NCBI GenBank assembly: GCA_027490465.1
Contig: JAIXXZ010000074.1
Coordinates: forward strand, 1 to 64,000
Origin: Oxalobacteraceae bacterium
GTDB lineage: Bacteria > Pseudomonadota > Gammaproteobacteria > Burkholderiales > Burkholderiaceae_D
DNA: 64,000 bases
Direction: 5' to 3'
Translations under genes and position numbers: made by a program
Shown: one piece after another, positions 8,603-18,426 of the stretch
How positions within the stretch are numbered: position 1 is the first letter of the stretch
Layout: each line of letters starts with the position of its first letter
The notes under the pieces: generated by a model
Told to the model about the DNA's origin: nothing
The model's input: the letters and a program-made list of their open reading frames with translations, nothing else
The model's database searches: none

Positions 8603-10334
8603 GTTGTTCAATTCGCTTCTCTTGCTCCTCACTTTGCTATGGCTGCCTCCGGTCATGGCCGAGGATCAGTTTCTGCCGCCTGAACAAGCGTTTCGTTTCA
8701 GCGCGACGATGACTGATGCGTCGGTGATTGAGGTGCGTTTCGATGTCGCCGATGATTATTATCTGTACCGTGAGCGTTTTGCTTTCAAGGCCGATGGCGC
8801 GCAGCTTGGAGCGCCAGTCATCCCGGCAGGGAAAATGAAATTCGATGAGACCTTCAATAAAACCGTCGAAACTTACCGACAGCAAGTTCTGATTCGTTTA
8901 CCCGTCAAAGCCGATGGCGCATTTACTCTGAGCGTCAGTAGCCAGGGTTGTTCTGATCGTGGCCTGTGTTACGCGCCGATGGAGTCAGTCGTCAAACTCT
9001 CGCCAGCAGGTGCTCACTCGTCTCAAGTGGCTGAATCAGTGCCTGCGGCCGTAGAACCGACGGCAGAAACCGAAATGGGTCGCATTGAAGCATCGCTGGC
9101 CAGCGGCAACCTTCTCTTGATCCTGCCGCTCTTTCTGCTGCTGGGTCTGGGTCTGTCGTTGACGCCGTGCGTCCTTCCGATGGTCCCCATACTCTCATTC
9201 ATCATCGTGGGTGAAGGCGAGCGCACCAGTCGCAGTCGGGGCTTTGTGCTTTCTCTCGCCTATGCGATGGGTATGGCGCTGGTGTACACCGCACTGGGCA
9301 TCGCGGCCGGACTCATTGGTGAAGGTCTGTCGGCAAACCTTCAGAGCCCGCCTGTACTGATCACTTTCGCGATTTTCATGGCGGTCTTGTCGCTTTCCAT
9401 GTTCGATATTTATCAGTTGCAGGTGCCATCTTCGGTGCAGCTCAAGCTCACCCGCTGGTCCGAGCAGCAAAGAGCAGGCAAGCTCGCCGGTGTGTTTGTG
9501 ATGGGCATGCTGTCGGCGCTGATTGTCGGCCCTTGTGTGGCAGCACCGCTGGCCGGCGTGCTGGTGTATATCAGCCAGACGCGTGATGTCGTGATTGGCG
9601 GTAGTGCCTTGTTTGCGATGGCGGTGGGCATGAGCGTGCCGCTGCTTCTTTTGGGTTTATCCGCGGGGGCGCTGGTACCCAAAGCAGGGCGATGGATGAT
9701 GGCGGTCAAGCCCTTGTTCGGTGTGCTGATGCTGGCGCTGGCCTTGTGGATGGTCGCTTCACTGCTGCCTGACTGGGCACTGATGCTGGGTTGGGGATTG
9801 CTGGGTGTGGCCTATGGTGGTTTCCTCCTGATGTCACGCCAACTGGGTCTTCGGGGTCGCGCCATGGGTATGGTCTTCGTGTTGTTGGGCGCGGTGCAGC
9901 TGGCAGGTCTTGCCACCGGCGGTCGCGATGCGTGGGCACCCCTGGCACATCTGACGGGCGAAGCGCACAAGAAGATCGCTTTCAAACGTATTCATTCGAT
10001 CGCTGAGCTAGACCAAACGATTGCAGCGGCGCGCGGGCGCCCCGTGATGCTGGACTTCTATGCGGATTGGTGTGTGGCTTGTCTGGAGATGGAAAAACTG
10101 ACCTTCACCGATCAGGCGGTGAGTGAAAAGATGCAGGATATCTTGCTGTTGCAGGTGGATGTCACGGCCAATAACGCCGACGATAAAGCGCTTTTGAAAC
10201 GCTTCGGACTTTTTGGTCCGCCCGGTATCATTTTCTTCGATAAAGATGGCGCAGAGCTGCGCTCATTTCGGGTGATCGGCTTTCAGACGCCGGAAGTATT
10301 CATCCAATCTTTGGATAGATTGACATCACGCTGA
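8595..10334 (+). CDS. dsbD: Thiol:disulfide interchange protein DsbD
   Basis: DsbD carries electrons from cytoplasmic thioredoxin across the inner membrane to periplasmic DsbC, DsbE/CcmG-type and other thiol proteins. The start at 8595 (not the upstream ATG of the ORF track) gives a clean signal peptide, MPRLFNSLLLLLTLLWLPPVMA, and 579 residues. The three redox modules are visible: an N-terminal periplasmic domain with CSDRGLC, a central eight-helix membrane domain with LTPCVLPMVP and GPCVAAPLAG, and a C-terminal thioredoxin domain with DWCVAC. It overlaps cutA by 8 bases. Its reductant output would serve the cytochrome c maturation genes at 13-17 kb. Confidence 0.95.
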   Translation: MPRLFNSLLLLLTLLWLPPVMAEDQFLPPEQAFRFSATMTDASVIEVRFDVADDYYLYRERFAFKADGAQLGAPVIPAGKMKFDETFNKTVETYRQQVLIRLPVKADGAFTLSVSSQGCSDRGLCYAPMESVVKLSPAGAHSSQVAESVPAAVEPTAETEMGRIEASLASGNLLLILPLFLLLGLGLSLTPCVLPMVPILSFIIVGEGERTSRSRGFVLSLAYAMGMALVYTALGIAAGLIGEGLSANLQSPPVLITFAIFMAVLSLSMFDIYQLQVPSSVQLKLTRWSEQQRAGKLAGVFVMGMLSALIVGPCVAAPLAGVLVYISQTRDVVIGGSALFAMAVGMSVPLLLLGLSAGALVPKAGRWMMAVKPLFGVLMLALALWMVASLLPDWALMLGWGLLGVAYGGFLLMSRQLGLRGRAMGMVFVLLGAVQLAGLATGGRDAWAPLAHLTGEAHKKIAFKRIHSIAELDQTIAAARGRPVMLDFYADWCVACLEMEKLTFTDQAVSEKMQDILLLQVDVTANNADDKALLKRFGLFGPPGIIFFDKDGAELRSFRVIGFQTPEVFIQSLDRLTSR

Positions 10335-10441
10335 CGAAACAGCCTTGCTGTTCAAACGCGCTCTGCGGGTATGTAGCAGTGCTTCGCGGTTCAGTGACAG
10401 TGAAAAATAGGAGTCTGTTTTTAATCAGTTCATGAAGCTAT

Positions 10442-11629
<1,188 letters not shown>

Positions 11630-11645
<16 letters not shown>

Positions 11646-11663
11646 TTTCTCCGGGGTTTTTTT
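11630..11663 (+). terminator. Intrinsic terminator of the putative 6S RNA
   Basis: CCCTGGAGA pairs with TCTCCGGGG (one G-T wobble) around a 9-base loop and is followed by seven T residues. It lies on the plus strand although both flanking protein genes run on the minus strand. That supports an independent plus-strand transcript in the hemB-engB gap. It reads into the 3' end of engB. Confidence 0.7.
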
Positions 11664-11666
11664 ATG

Positions 11667-12350
11667 TCACGCGGGCTGCTCGATGTCCCCGCTGATACCC
11701 AGCAGTTCGAGAATTTTTTGGTCTGCTTCCTCGAGTCCGCTGCGCTTGAGCGCAGAAAACAATTGCACAGAGAATGGCAGAGGACGACCTTGTTCGTCAA
11801 CATAACTTGACAGTACGGAGTGTCCCAAGCGCAGCGCATCGGCGGCTTCACTACGGTTGAGCTTGTCTGCCTTGCTTAAAATGCAATGTACTGGCTTGCC
11901 GGTGGCGGCGAACCACTCCAGCATCTCCGTATCAAGTTCAGTGAACGGACGTCTCGCGTCCATGATCAGTACCAGCGCCGCGAGCTGATCGCGCTCTTGG
12001 ACGTAGCGCCCCAAAAGCAGCTGCCAGTGGTCTTTTGCCGATCCTGACACCTCTGCGTAGCCGTAGCCCGGAAGATCAACCAGAAAGGCGCGAATCTCCT
12101 CAACGCGGGTGGGATCCTTGCGGTGCTGGCCCACATGAGCGCCACCGAGGGAAAAAAAATTGATGTGCTGGGTCCGGCCCGGGGTGCGAGACGCAAAAGC
12201 CAGCTTTTTCTGGTTGCACAGGACATTAATCGCGGTCGATTTGCCTGCGTTCGAGCGACCGGCGAAGGCAATCTCGGGAACTTTATATTTTGGCAAATCC
12301 GGTAAGCGATTAACCGTCGTGAAAAAGCGGGCTTGCCAGAGAAGAGACAT
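11667..12350 (-). CDS. engB: Ribosome biogenesis GTPase EngB (YihA/YsxC)
   Basis: EngB is an essential small GTPase needed for 50S subunit assembly. The protein carries G1 (GRSNAGKST), G2/G3 ([10 protein letters not shown] and DLPGYGYA) and G4 (SKADKL). I start at 12350 ([20 protein letters not shown], 227 residues) because the track start at 12404 adds an atypical N-terminal tail. It is transcribed divergently from the cytochrome c4 gene; the intervening 175 bases hold the palindromes listed at 12393-12460. Confidence 0.93.
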   Translation of the reverse strand: MSLLWQARFFTTVNRLPDLPKYKVPEIAFAGRSNAGKSTAINVLCNQKKLAFASRTPGRTQHINFFSLGGAHVGQHRKDPTRVEEIRAFLVDLPGYGYAEVSGSAKDHWQLLLGRYVQERDQLAALVLIMDARRPFTELDTEMLEWFAATGKPVHCILSKADKLNRSEAADALRLGHSVLSSYVDEQGRPLPFSVQLFSALKRSGLEEADQKILELLGISGDIEQPA

Positions 12351-12392
12351 GAGGCTGCGTGCAGCAGAGGCGCGTACAAAGGAAGGACGGCC

Positions 12393-12460
12393 ATTGTAGT
12401 ACAATCACGGGCTCGAAATTGAGCTTCAAACATACTGAATTCGGTTTGGCTTTGTACTAC
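12393..12460. promoter_or_regulatory. Palindrome pair in the engB/cytochrome c4 divergent promoter region
   Basis: ATTGTAGTACAAT at 12393-12405 is a perfect 13-base palindrome. An inverted copy of its right half, TTGTACTAC, lies at 12452-12460. The palindrome also gives a TACAAT (-10-like) hexamer on each strand. No good -35 hexamers accompany them. It could be an operator or a pair of overlapping divergent -10 elements; the binding factor is unknown. Confidence 0.35.
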
Positions 12461-12525
12461 ACCGATGCCAGTCTGCAGAAGCCGCAAGCGCCAAGCAAAA
12501 TCAATCCAAAGCCCCGGATAATTGA

Positions 12526-13185
12526 ATGAAACCTGCCACGTCCCTGTTTGTGAAGTTCGCATCCCTCGTTCTGTTGGTCTCTGCCTCTTTGACTCACGCC
12601 AATGATGCGAAACCTGCTGTCGAGTCAGACCCTGTCAAGGGCGGCAATCTCTATACCAACGGTGACGCATCACGTGGCGTTCTCGCTTGCGTTGCATGCC
12701 ATGGCGCCGCAGGTAATTCGACGATTACGCAAAACCCAAAGCTGGCCGGTCAGCATGCTGCCTACCTCAAGAAGCAGCTCTATGACTTTCAAGGCCCAAA
12801 CCGCAACAACGCCATCATGACCGGGATCGCCAAGGCGCTGGATGACAATGACATCCGCAACCTCGCTGCCTATTTGGATCAACAGAAACCTGCGCCCGGC
12901 GCGGCCCGCAACAAAGATACAGTCGAGCTCGGCAAAAAAATCTATCGTGCCGGCATCGCTGAAAAGAATGTGCCAGCCTGTGCAGGATGTCATAGCCCGA
13001 ACGGCGCCGGTATTCCGGCACAGTTTGCCCGCGTCGCCGGTCAGCATCAGGATTACACCGTTGCCCAGCTGACCAATTTCCGCACCGGCGCGCGTACCAA
13101 TAGCGCGCAGATGACTGCGATAGGCAAGCGGCTCTCCGACGAAGAGATGAAAGCCGTGGCTGACTATATTGCTGGTCTGAAGTAA
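12526..13185 (+). CDS. Diheme cytochrome c4
   Basis: This is a periplasmic or membrane-attached diheme electron carrier that normally shuttles electrons from the bc1 complex to terminal oxidases. The 219-residue protein has a Sec signal peptide (cleavage probably near SLTHA-ND) and two heme-binding CxxCH motifs, CVACH at residues 55-59 and CAGCH at 152-156. The two homologous class I domains each have a distal Met region (AIMTGIAKAL and AQMTAIGKRL). It lies next to the System II maturation genes resB and ccsB that would attach its hemes, and is followed by a terminator, so it is probably monocistronic. Confidence 0.9.
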   Translation: MKPATSLFVKFASLVLLVSASLTHANDAKPAVESDPVKGGNLYTNGDASRGVLACVACHGAAGNSTITQNPKLAGQHAAYLKKQLYDFQGPNRNNAIMTGIAKALDDNDIRNLAAYLDQQKPAPGAARNKDTVELGKKIYRAGIAEKNVPACAGCHSPNGAGIPAQFARVAGQHQDYTVAQLTNFRTGARTNSAQMTAIGKRLSDEEMKAVADYIAGLK

Positions 13186-13223
13186 GCAGAGCGCGGGCAA
13201 ACCAGGCCGACATGCGGCCGCGA

Positions 13224-13257
13224 GGGGGTGGCTGAGAAGTCGCCCCTTTTGTTTTTT
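13224..13257 (+). terminator. Intrinsic terminator after cytochrome c4
   Basis: GGGGTG pairs with CGCCCC (one wobble) around a ten-base loop and is followed by TTTTGTTTTTTG. It lies about 40 bases after the cytochrome c4 stop codon. Confidence 0.7.
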
Positions 13258-13413
13258 GCGGTACGTTTTCTGGCCCTGAACGATAAACACCTACAAGGGC
13301 TCCGGATATGGACGGTGAGTTGGCTTTGCAGGCATAAAATGGCGGCATAACCAAACGCTGCGCCAAGCCGATATGGCTACCAGCGACCACCCGAGACAAA
13401 GCGCATCACACTC

Positions 13414-15516
13414 ATGACTACGAGCACCGAGGGAATCGTTCTGCAAACCCGCCGCCGATGGCTATCCGACGCCGTCGAGCTCTTGTCTTCCATGCGGTTT
13501 GCGATCAGTCTGTTGACGGTCATATCGATCGCGTCCATCGTGGGCACGGTGGTCACGCAAAATGAACCCATGCCGAACTATGTGAATCAGTTCGGTCCCT
13601 TCTGGTTCGAGATTTTTGAGCATTTCTCCATCTACTCAGTGTATTCGGCATGGTGGTTCTTGCTGATCATGGCTTTTCTGGTGACATCCACCTCTTTGTG
13701 TATCGCACGTAATGCGCCAAAAATGCTCAAGGATATGAAAAGCTGGCGCGAGAGTGTGCGCGAACAGTCCTTGCGCAATTTTCATCATCATGCCGAGTGG
13801 TCCGCGCAGCAGAGTGGCGAGCAGTTTGCTGCGCAAGCGGCCCGACTTGTTGCATCCGATGGCTATCAGGTGAAGCTGGTGCAGAAAGGCGAGGCAACAC
13901 TGCTGACCGCCAAGCAAGGTGCGGCCAACAAGCTGGGATACATCTTTGCGCACTCGGCTATTGTGATCATCTGTGTCGGCGGTTTGCTTGACTCCAGCCT
14001 GCCTATTCGTGCGCAGCAATGGCTGTTCGATAAAGAAGCCTTTATCGGCAATGGCATCATCGCTGAAATTCCCGAGCGTCATCGTCTGGGTCTGGGCAAT
14101 CTGACCTTCCGTGGCAATACCTTCATTCCCGAAGGCTCTGCCAGCAAGACGGCGATCATACCCGTTGGCGAGGGGGTGATGATTCAGGAACTGCCCTTTA
14201 CCCTGCAGCTTGAAAAATTCGTGGTGGATTTTTATTCGACAGGCATGCCCAAGCTGTTCGCCAGCAACGTTATCGTGACCGATCATGAAACTGGCAAAAG
14301 CTTTCCAGCGACAATCAAGGTCAACGAGCCGCTGATTTACAAGGGCTTGGCGGTTTATCAGTCGAGCTTTGAAGATGGCGGAAGTCGTCTGAAGCTGGTG
14401 GGTTACCCCATGAATGGGCCCGGTAGCAGTTCGTTCGAGCTTGAGGGTGAGGTAGGCAAATCGACGCCGCTCGCCAGTAGTAGCGGCGCCGAGTACACCA
14501 TTGAATGGTCGGGATTCAGGCCATTCAACGTGGAAAACACCAGTGTCAACGGGCAGGATGTCAGAGCCGTCAATCAGGCCAAGAGCTTCAACGAAAAATT
14601 CAGCGCCACGCTGGACGAAAGACTCGGCTCTGCAGCCAACACCAAAAAAACCAAAGAACTGAAAAACGTCGGTCCCAGTGTTCAGTACAAGCTTCGTGAC
14701 AAGACAGGACAGGCGCGCGAATTCAATAACTACATGTTGCCGGTGAAGCTGGATGGCAGTGAGGTTTTCCTGGCTGGCTTGCGCGAATCGCCCAACGAAG
14801 GTTTCCGCTATCTGCGTATTCCTGCTGACGACAAGGGTACGGTCAACGAATGGATGCGCTTGCGTGCAGCCATCAGTAATAGCGCTTTGCGCGAAAAGGC
14901 AGCGGTTCGCTATGCGCAAAAAATGCCCCTCACCTCCACGGACAACAAACCCTTGCGGGATCAACTCAAGGCATCATCATTGCGCGCGATGAGTATCTTC
15001 GCTGGTGATCGGGAATCCTCTGGCTATATTGCGATAGCGCGCTTCATCGGCACCCTGCCCGAGGAGCAGCAAGAAAAAGCTGCGGATGCCTTCATGAAGA
15101 TTCTCAATGGCAGCCTGTGGGAGCTCTGGCAGGTCGCGCGTGAAAAAGACGGATTGTCCCCGGTGACGGCAGATGAAAAGCACGCGCGCTTCCTGCAGGT
15201 CGCGACCAATGCGCTGGCCGATGCCTTTTTCTATGGCGCGCCAGTGTTTCTGCAGCTCCAGGGATTTGAGCAGGTGAAAGCTTCCGTGCTGCAGGTGACT
15301 AAATCACCCGGAAAAAATGTGGTTTATCTGGGATGTTTACTGCTAGTCCTGGGTGTTTTCGCGATGCTCTATGTGCGCGAGCGCCGGCTGTGGATCTGGA
15401 TTCGTCCCCAGGAGGGTGGTGGGACACATGCGCTGATGGCCATGAGTTCACAGCGACGCAGTCTGGACTTTGACAAGGAATTCGAACGACTCAAGGCGCG
15501 ACTGAATCCTCAATGA
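13414..15516 (+). CDS. resB: Cytochrome c biogenesis protein ResB (Ccs1)
   Basis: ResB, with the CcsA/CcsB partner encoded next, forms the System II heme transporter and cytochrome c synthetase. It keeps periplasmic apocytochrome and heme reduced and ligated. The 700-residue protein has early membrane segments (LSSMRFAISLLTVISIASIVGTVV, then WWFLLIMAFLVTSTSLCIA), a third near residue 180, a large periplasmic domain and a last segment near residue 640 (VVYLGCLLLVLGVFAMLYV). It is unrelated to System I ccm genes, which are absent here. It begins 228 bases after cytochrome c4. Confidence 0.93.
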   Translation: MTTSTEGIVLQTRRRWLSDAVELLSSMRFAISLLTVISIASIVGTVVTQNEPMPNYVNQFGPFWFEIFEHFSIYSVYSAWWFLLIMAFLVTSTSLCIARNAPKMLKDMKSWRESVREQSLRNFHHHAEWSAQQSGEQFAAQAARLVASDGYQVKLVQKGEATLLTAKQGAANKLGYIFAHSAIVIICVGGLLDSSLPIRAQQWLFDKEAFIGNGIIAEIPERHRLGLGNLTFRGNTFIPEGSASKTAIIPVGEGVMIQELPFTLQLEKFVVDFYSTGMPKLFASNVIVTDHETGKSFPATIKVNEPLIYKGLAVYQSSFEDGGSRLKLVGYPMNGPGSSSFELEGEVGKSTPLASSSGAEYTIEWSGFRPFNVENTSVNGQDVRAVNQAKSFNEKFSATLDERLGSAANTKKTKELKNVGPSVQYKLRDKTGQAREFNNYMLPVKLDGSEVFLAGLRESPNEGFRYLRIPADDKGTVNEWMRLRAAISNSALREKAAVRYAQKMPLTSTDNKPLRDQLKASSLRAMSIFAGDRESSGYIAIARFIGTLPEEQQEKAADAFMKILNGSLWELWQVAREKDGLSPVTADEKHARFLQVATNALADAFFYGAPVFLQLQGFEQVKASVLQVTKSPGKNVVYLGCLLLVLGVFAMLYVRERRLWIWIRPQEGGGTHALMAMSSQRRSLDFDKEFERLKARLNPQ

Positions 15517-15605
15517 GTCCGCAATAACCCCGGCGAGCATCAGGGCGCGCAGGCCCGTCGGGGCTGAACTATACTTGCCGGACTCGCCGCAGTACACGGA
15601 GAAAA

Positions 15606-16760
15606 ATGATGGAACTCACTGAAAACCAAACTTACACTGAAAATCCCGGCATATTCAAAAGTGCCAGTTTGTTTGATTGGATTTTTGCGCTGGTACTCGC
15701 TGCCGGTGCGCTGTTTGCGTTCAACCGCTACGGCGATTTCATGGATATCTATGAAAAAGCCATCCTGCTGGCGGCAGTGCCCGTGTTTGCCGGATTGGGC
15801 TGGTACTGGAAATCCTCGCGTGTGCTGATGCTGCTGATCTTTGGATTGTCCCTGTGGGCCATTTCCCTGTATGCCGGCAATCTGGAGATGGCGCAGTCTC
15901 GGTTTTTCCTCAAATACCTGCTATCGAGCCAGTCCGCTATTTTGTGGATGAGTTTTTTGTTTGGCTTGTCTACCGTGTTTCACTGGGGTGGTTTGCTCTC
16001 TCGTTCGGATTTTGGCGGTGCCGTCGGAAGTCGCCTGTGCTGGGCAGCGATATTGATGGGTTTCATCGGCCTGATGGTGCGCTGGTATGAGTCGTACCTG
16101 CTGGGCGCAGATATTGGTCATATTCCGGTATCGAATCTCTATGAAGTGTTCGTATTGTTTTGCCTGATCACCGCGTTGTTCACCGTCTTCTACGAAGAAA
16201 AATACGAAACTCGTCAGGTGAGTGCCTTCATCCTGCTGGTGATCTCGGCGGCTGTCGGATTTCTGCTCTGGTACATGACCAGCCGGGATGCCCATGAAAT
16301 TCAGCCGCTGGTACCCGCACTGCAAAGCTGGTGGATGAAGATTCACGTGCCCGCCAACTTCATCGGCTACGGCACGTTCGCGCTGGCGGCCATGGTGGGT
16401 GTGGCCTATTTGCTGAAATCCAAATCCATACTGGCGGATCGTCTGCCCTCGCTCGAGGTACTCGACGACATCATGTACAAGGCAATTGCCGTTGGGTTTG
16501 CTTTCTTCACCATTGCCACGATTCTCGGCGCGCTCTGGGCAGCCGAAGCCTGGGGTGGTTACTGGTCATGGGATCCCAAGGAAACCTGGGCACTGATTGT
16601 CTGGCTCAATTACGCCGCATGGTTGCACATGCGCCTGATGAAAGGCTTGCGTGGACAGGTCGCTGCATGGTGGGCGATCGGCGGGCTGCTCGTCACAAGC
16701 TTTGCTTTTTTGGGCGTGAACATGTTCCTGTCCGGCTTGCATTCTTACGGCGAGTTGTAA
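15606..16760 (+). CDS. ccsB: Cytochrome c biogenesis protein CcsB/CcsA (heme-handling subunit)
   Basis: This is the second subunit of the System II cytochrome c synthase. The 384-residue multi-pass membrane protein holds the tryptophan-rich WWD heme-binding motif (WGGYWSWDPKETWALIVWL) near residue 318, flanked by conserved His-containing segments. An in-frame second ATG follows at 15609. TATACT at 15570-15575 upstream may be a -10 element, but no good -35 is seen, so read-through from resB (89 bases upstream) is as likely. With resB it would mature the cytochrome c4 encoded upstream. Confidence 0.93.
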   Translation: MMELTENQTYTENPGIFKSASLFDWIFALVLAAGALFAFNRYGDFMDIYEKAILLAAVPVFAGLGWYWKSSRVLMLLIFGLSLWAISLYAGNLEMAQSRFFLKYLLSSQSAILWMSFLFGLSTVFHWGGLLSRSDFGGAVGSRLCWAAILMGFIGLMVRWYESYLLGADIGHIPVSNLYEVFVLFCLITALFTVFYEEKYETRQVSAFILLVISAAVGFLLWYMTSRDAHEIQPLVPALQSWWMKIHVPANFIGYGTFALAAMVGVAYLLKSKSILADRLPSLEVLDDIMYKAIAVGFAFFTIATILGALWAAEAWGGYWSWDPKETWALIVWLNYAAWLHMRLMKGLRGQVAAWWAIGGLLVTSFAFLGVNMFLSGLHSYGEL

Positions 16761-16768
16761 ACAGCCGA

Positions 16769-16798
16769 AGCATAGGCTGTCTTCAGACAGCCTATGCT
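16769..16798. terminator. Perfect 13-bp stem-loop between ccsB and msrP
   Basis: AGCATAGGCTGTC-ttca-GACAGCCTATGCT is a perfect 13-bp hairpin starting 9 bases after ccsB. No T-run follows, so it may be a weak terminator, an mRNA-stabilising or processing structure, or a short palindromic repeat. The upstream ATG used by the ORF track for msrP lies inside this hairpin, which argues against that start. Confidence 0.5.
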
Positions 16799-16835
16799 CG
16801 TTGATGTCTCACCCGCACAGCATCACGGAGCAAGC

Positions 16836-17801
16836 ATGCTGATCAAACTTCCCCGTTCAACCGACCCACTGCCCTCCGAAATCACCTCACGAGAGCATTT
16901 CCAGTCACGCCGCCATTTTCTGGCGCAACTGGCTGCGGGCGGATTGTCAGCAAGCGCCTTGGTCGACGCCGCCATGGCCAATGAGGCAGCATCGCGTGCA
17001 CGTTTACCTGCGCGCATCAATCCAGCCTATACCGCAGCGGATAAAGCGACGGCCATCGCAGATGCGACCAGTTACAACAACTTCTATGAATTCGGGCTGG
17101 ACAAGGGCGACCCCATGGTGCGCGCCGGATCGCTGAAAACAAAACCCTGGACCGTGCGCATCGATGGTGAAGTCAAAAAGCCGCTTACGCTCGATATCGA
17201 CAGCCTGCTGAAACTCGCGCCCATTGAGGAACGTCTTTATCGTCTGCGTTGTGTCGAAGGCTGGTCTATGGTCATTCCCTGGGCCGGTTATTCGCTGGCG
17301 GAGTTGATACGCAAAGTCGAACCGACGGGTAATGCGAAATACGTCGAGTTCACCACGCTGGCCGATCCGGCGCAAATGCCGGGCTTGGGCAGTCGGGTTT
17401 TGTCCTGGCCTTATGTCGAAGGTCTTCGTCTCGATGAGGCCATGCATCCGCTCACACTGCTCAGTCTGGGCATGTATGGGCAAGTACTGCCGAATCAGAA
17501 TGGGGCACCGGTTCGCATCATCGTGCCCTGGAAATACGGATTCAAGTCGGCAAAATCGATTGTGCGCATTCGCTTTACCGAAACTCAGCCCAAAACAGCA
17601 TGGAACAGCGTCGCGCCTGACGAATATGGTTTCTATTCCAACGTGAACCCGGAAGTCAGTCATCCCCGGTGGTCGCAGGCCACGGAGCGCCGTATTGGTG
17701 AAGATGGCTTCCTCACGCGCAAGCGCAAGACCCTGATGTTCAATGGCTACCCGGAAGTGGCCTCGCTGTACTCAGGTATGGACCTCAAAAAATTCTACTG
17801 A
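16836..17801 (+). CDS. msrP: Periplasmic methionine sulfoxide reductase catalytic subunit MsrP (YedY)
   Basis: MsrP is a molybdopterin enzyme that repairs methionine sulfoxide in periplasmic proteins, taking electrons from MsrQ. I start at 16836 because GGAGCA precedes it. This gives 321 residues with a twin-arginine signal ([19 protein letters not shown] near residues 23-42). The molybdenum-ligating cysteine lies in [17 protein letters not shown], and the sulfite-oxidase-fold core ends with the family C terminus [15 protein letters not shown]. It is followed 8 bases later by msrQ. Confidence 0.94.
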   Translation: MLIKLPRSTDPLPSEITSREHFQSRRHFLAQLAAGGLSASALVDAAMANEAASRARLPARINPAYTAADKATAIADATSYNNFYEFGLDKGDPMVRAGSLKTKPWTVRIDGEVKKPLTLDIDSLLKLAPIEERLYRLRCVEGWSMVIPWAGYSLAELIRKVEPTGNAKYVEFTTLADPAQMPGLGSRVLSWPYVEGLRLDEAMHPLTLLSLGMYGQVLPNQNGAPVRIIVPWKYGFKSAKSIVRIRFTETQPKTAWNSVAPDEYGFYSNVNPEVSHPRWSQATERRIGEDGFLTRKRKTLMFNGYPEVASLYSGMDLKKFY

Positions 17802-17809
17802 GCGTCATC

Positions 17810-18421
17810 ATGCGCTTTGGTCCCCGACCGCTGCTCTGGGCAAAGTGGATGGTGTTTGCGCTCTCGCTGCTGCCTTTGCTGCGTCTGATTGCCTTGGGTG
17901 TGCAAGACAGGCTCACCGCCAACCCGATTGAATTCATTACCCGCGCCACGGGTGACTGGACGTTGTATTTTCTTTGTCTGACACTCGCCGTGACACCGCT
18001 ACGCCGCTTCACAGGCATCAATGAGCTCATTCGCTTTCGTCGCATGCTGGGCTTGTTCACCTTCTTTTATGCCAGCCTGCATTTTCTGACCTTTATTTGG
18101 TTCGATCATTTTTTTGATCTTGCCGAGATGATGCGCGATGTACTCAAGCGCCCCTTCATTGCGATGGGTTTCTCGGCCTTCCTGTTATTGGTGCCACTGG
18201 CGCTGACCAGTAATGACTTCATGCTCAGGAAACTGGGCAGGCGCTGGTCCGTGCTGCATCGCCTGATTTATCTGATTGCGGTATTGGCGCTGCTGCATTT
18301 CTGGTGGATGCGAGCAGGAAAAAACAATTTTGCCGAACCGCTGGTGATGGGTGCGGTGATCGCTGTGTTGTTGGCGCTGCGATTGATCTGGTTACGTCGG
18401 GATACTCTGCGTCGCGGATAA
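17810..18421 (+). CDS. msrQ: Heme-binding membrane subunit MsrQ (YedZ)
   Basis: MsrQ is a b-type heme membrane protein of the ferric reductase-like family that passes electrons from the quinone pool or flavin reductase to MsrP. The 203-residue protein has about six hydrophobic helices and conserved histidines in FFYASLHFLTFIWFDH and LHRLIYLIAVLALLHFWWM. It is cotranscribed with msrP and ends 5 bases from the convergent lysA. Confidence 0.93.
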   Translation: MRFGPRPLLWAKWMVFALSLLPLLRLIALGVQDRLTANPIEFITRATGDWTLYFLCLTLAVTPLRRFTGINELIRFRRMLGLFTFFYASLHFLTFIWFDHFFDLAEMMRDVLKRPFIAMGFSAFLLLVPLALTSNDFMLRKLGRRWSVLHRLIYLIAVLALLHFWWMRAGKNNFAEPLVMGAVIAVLLALRLIWLRRDTLRRG

Positions 18422-18426
18422 AACAG

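Noticed and set aside
10335-10441. Possible relic of the MITE-like repeat (TTTTTAATCAGTTCAT) between dsbD and hemB
   Set aside because: Only about a dozen bases of one terminus are similar. There is no core and no second end.
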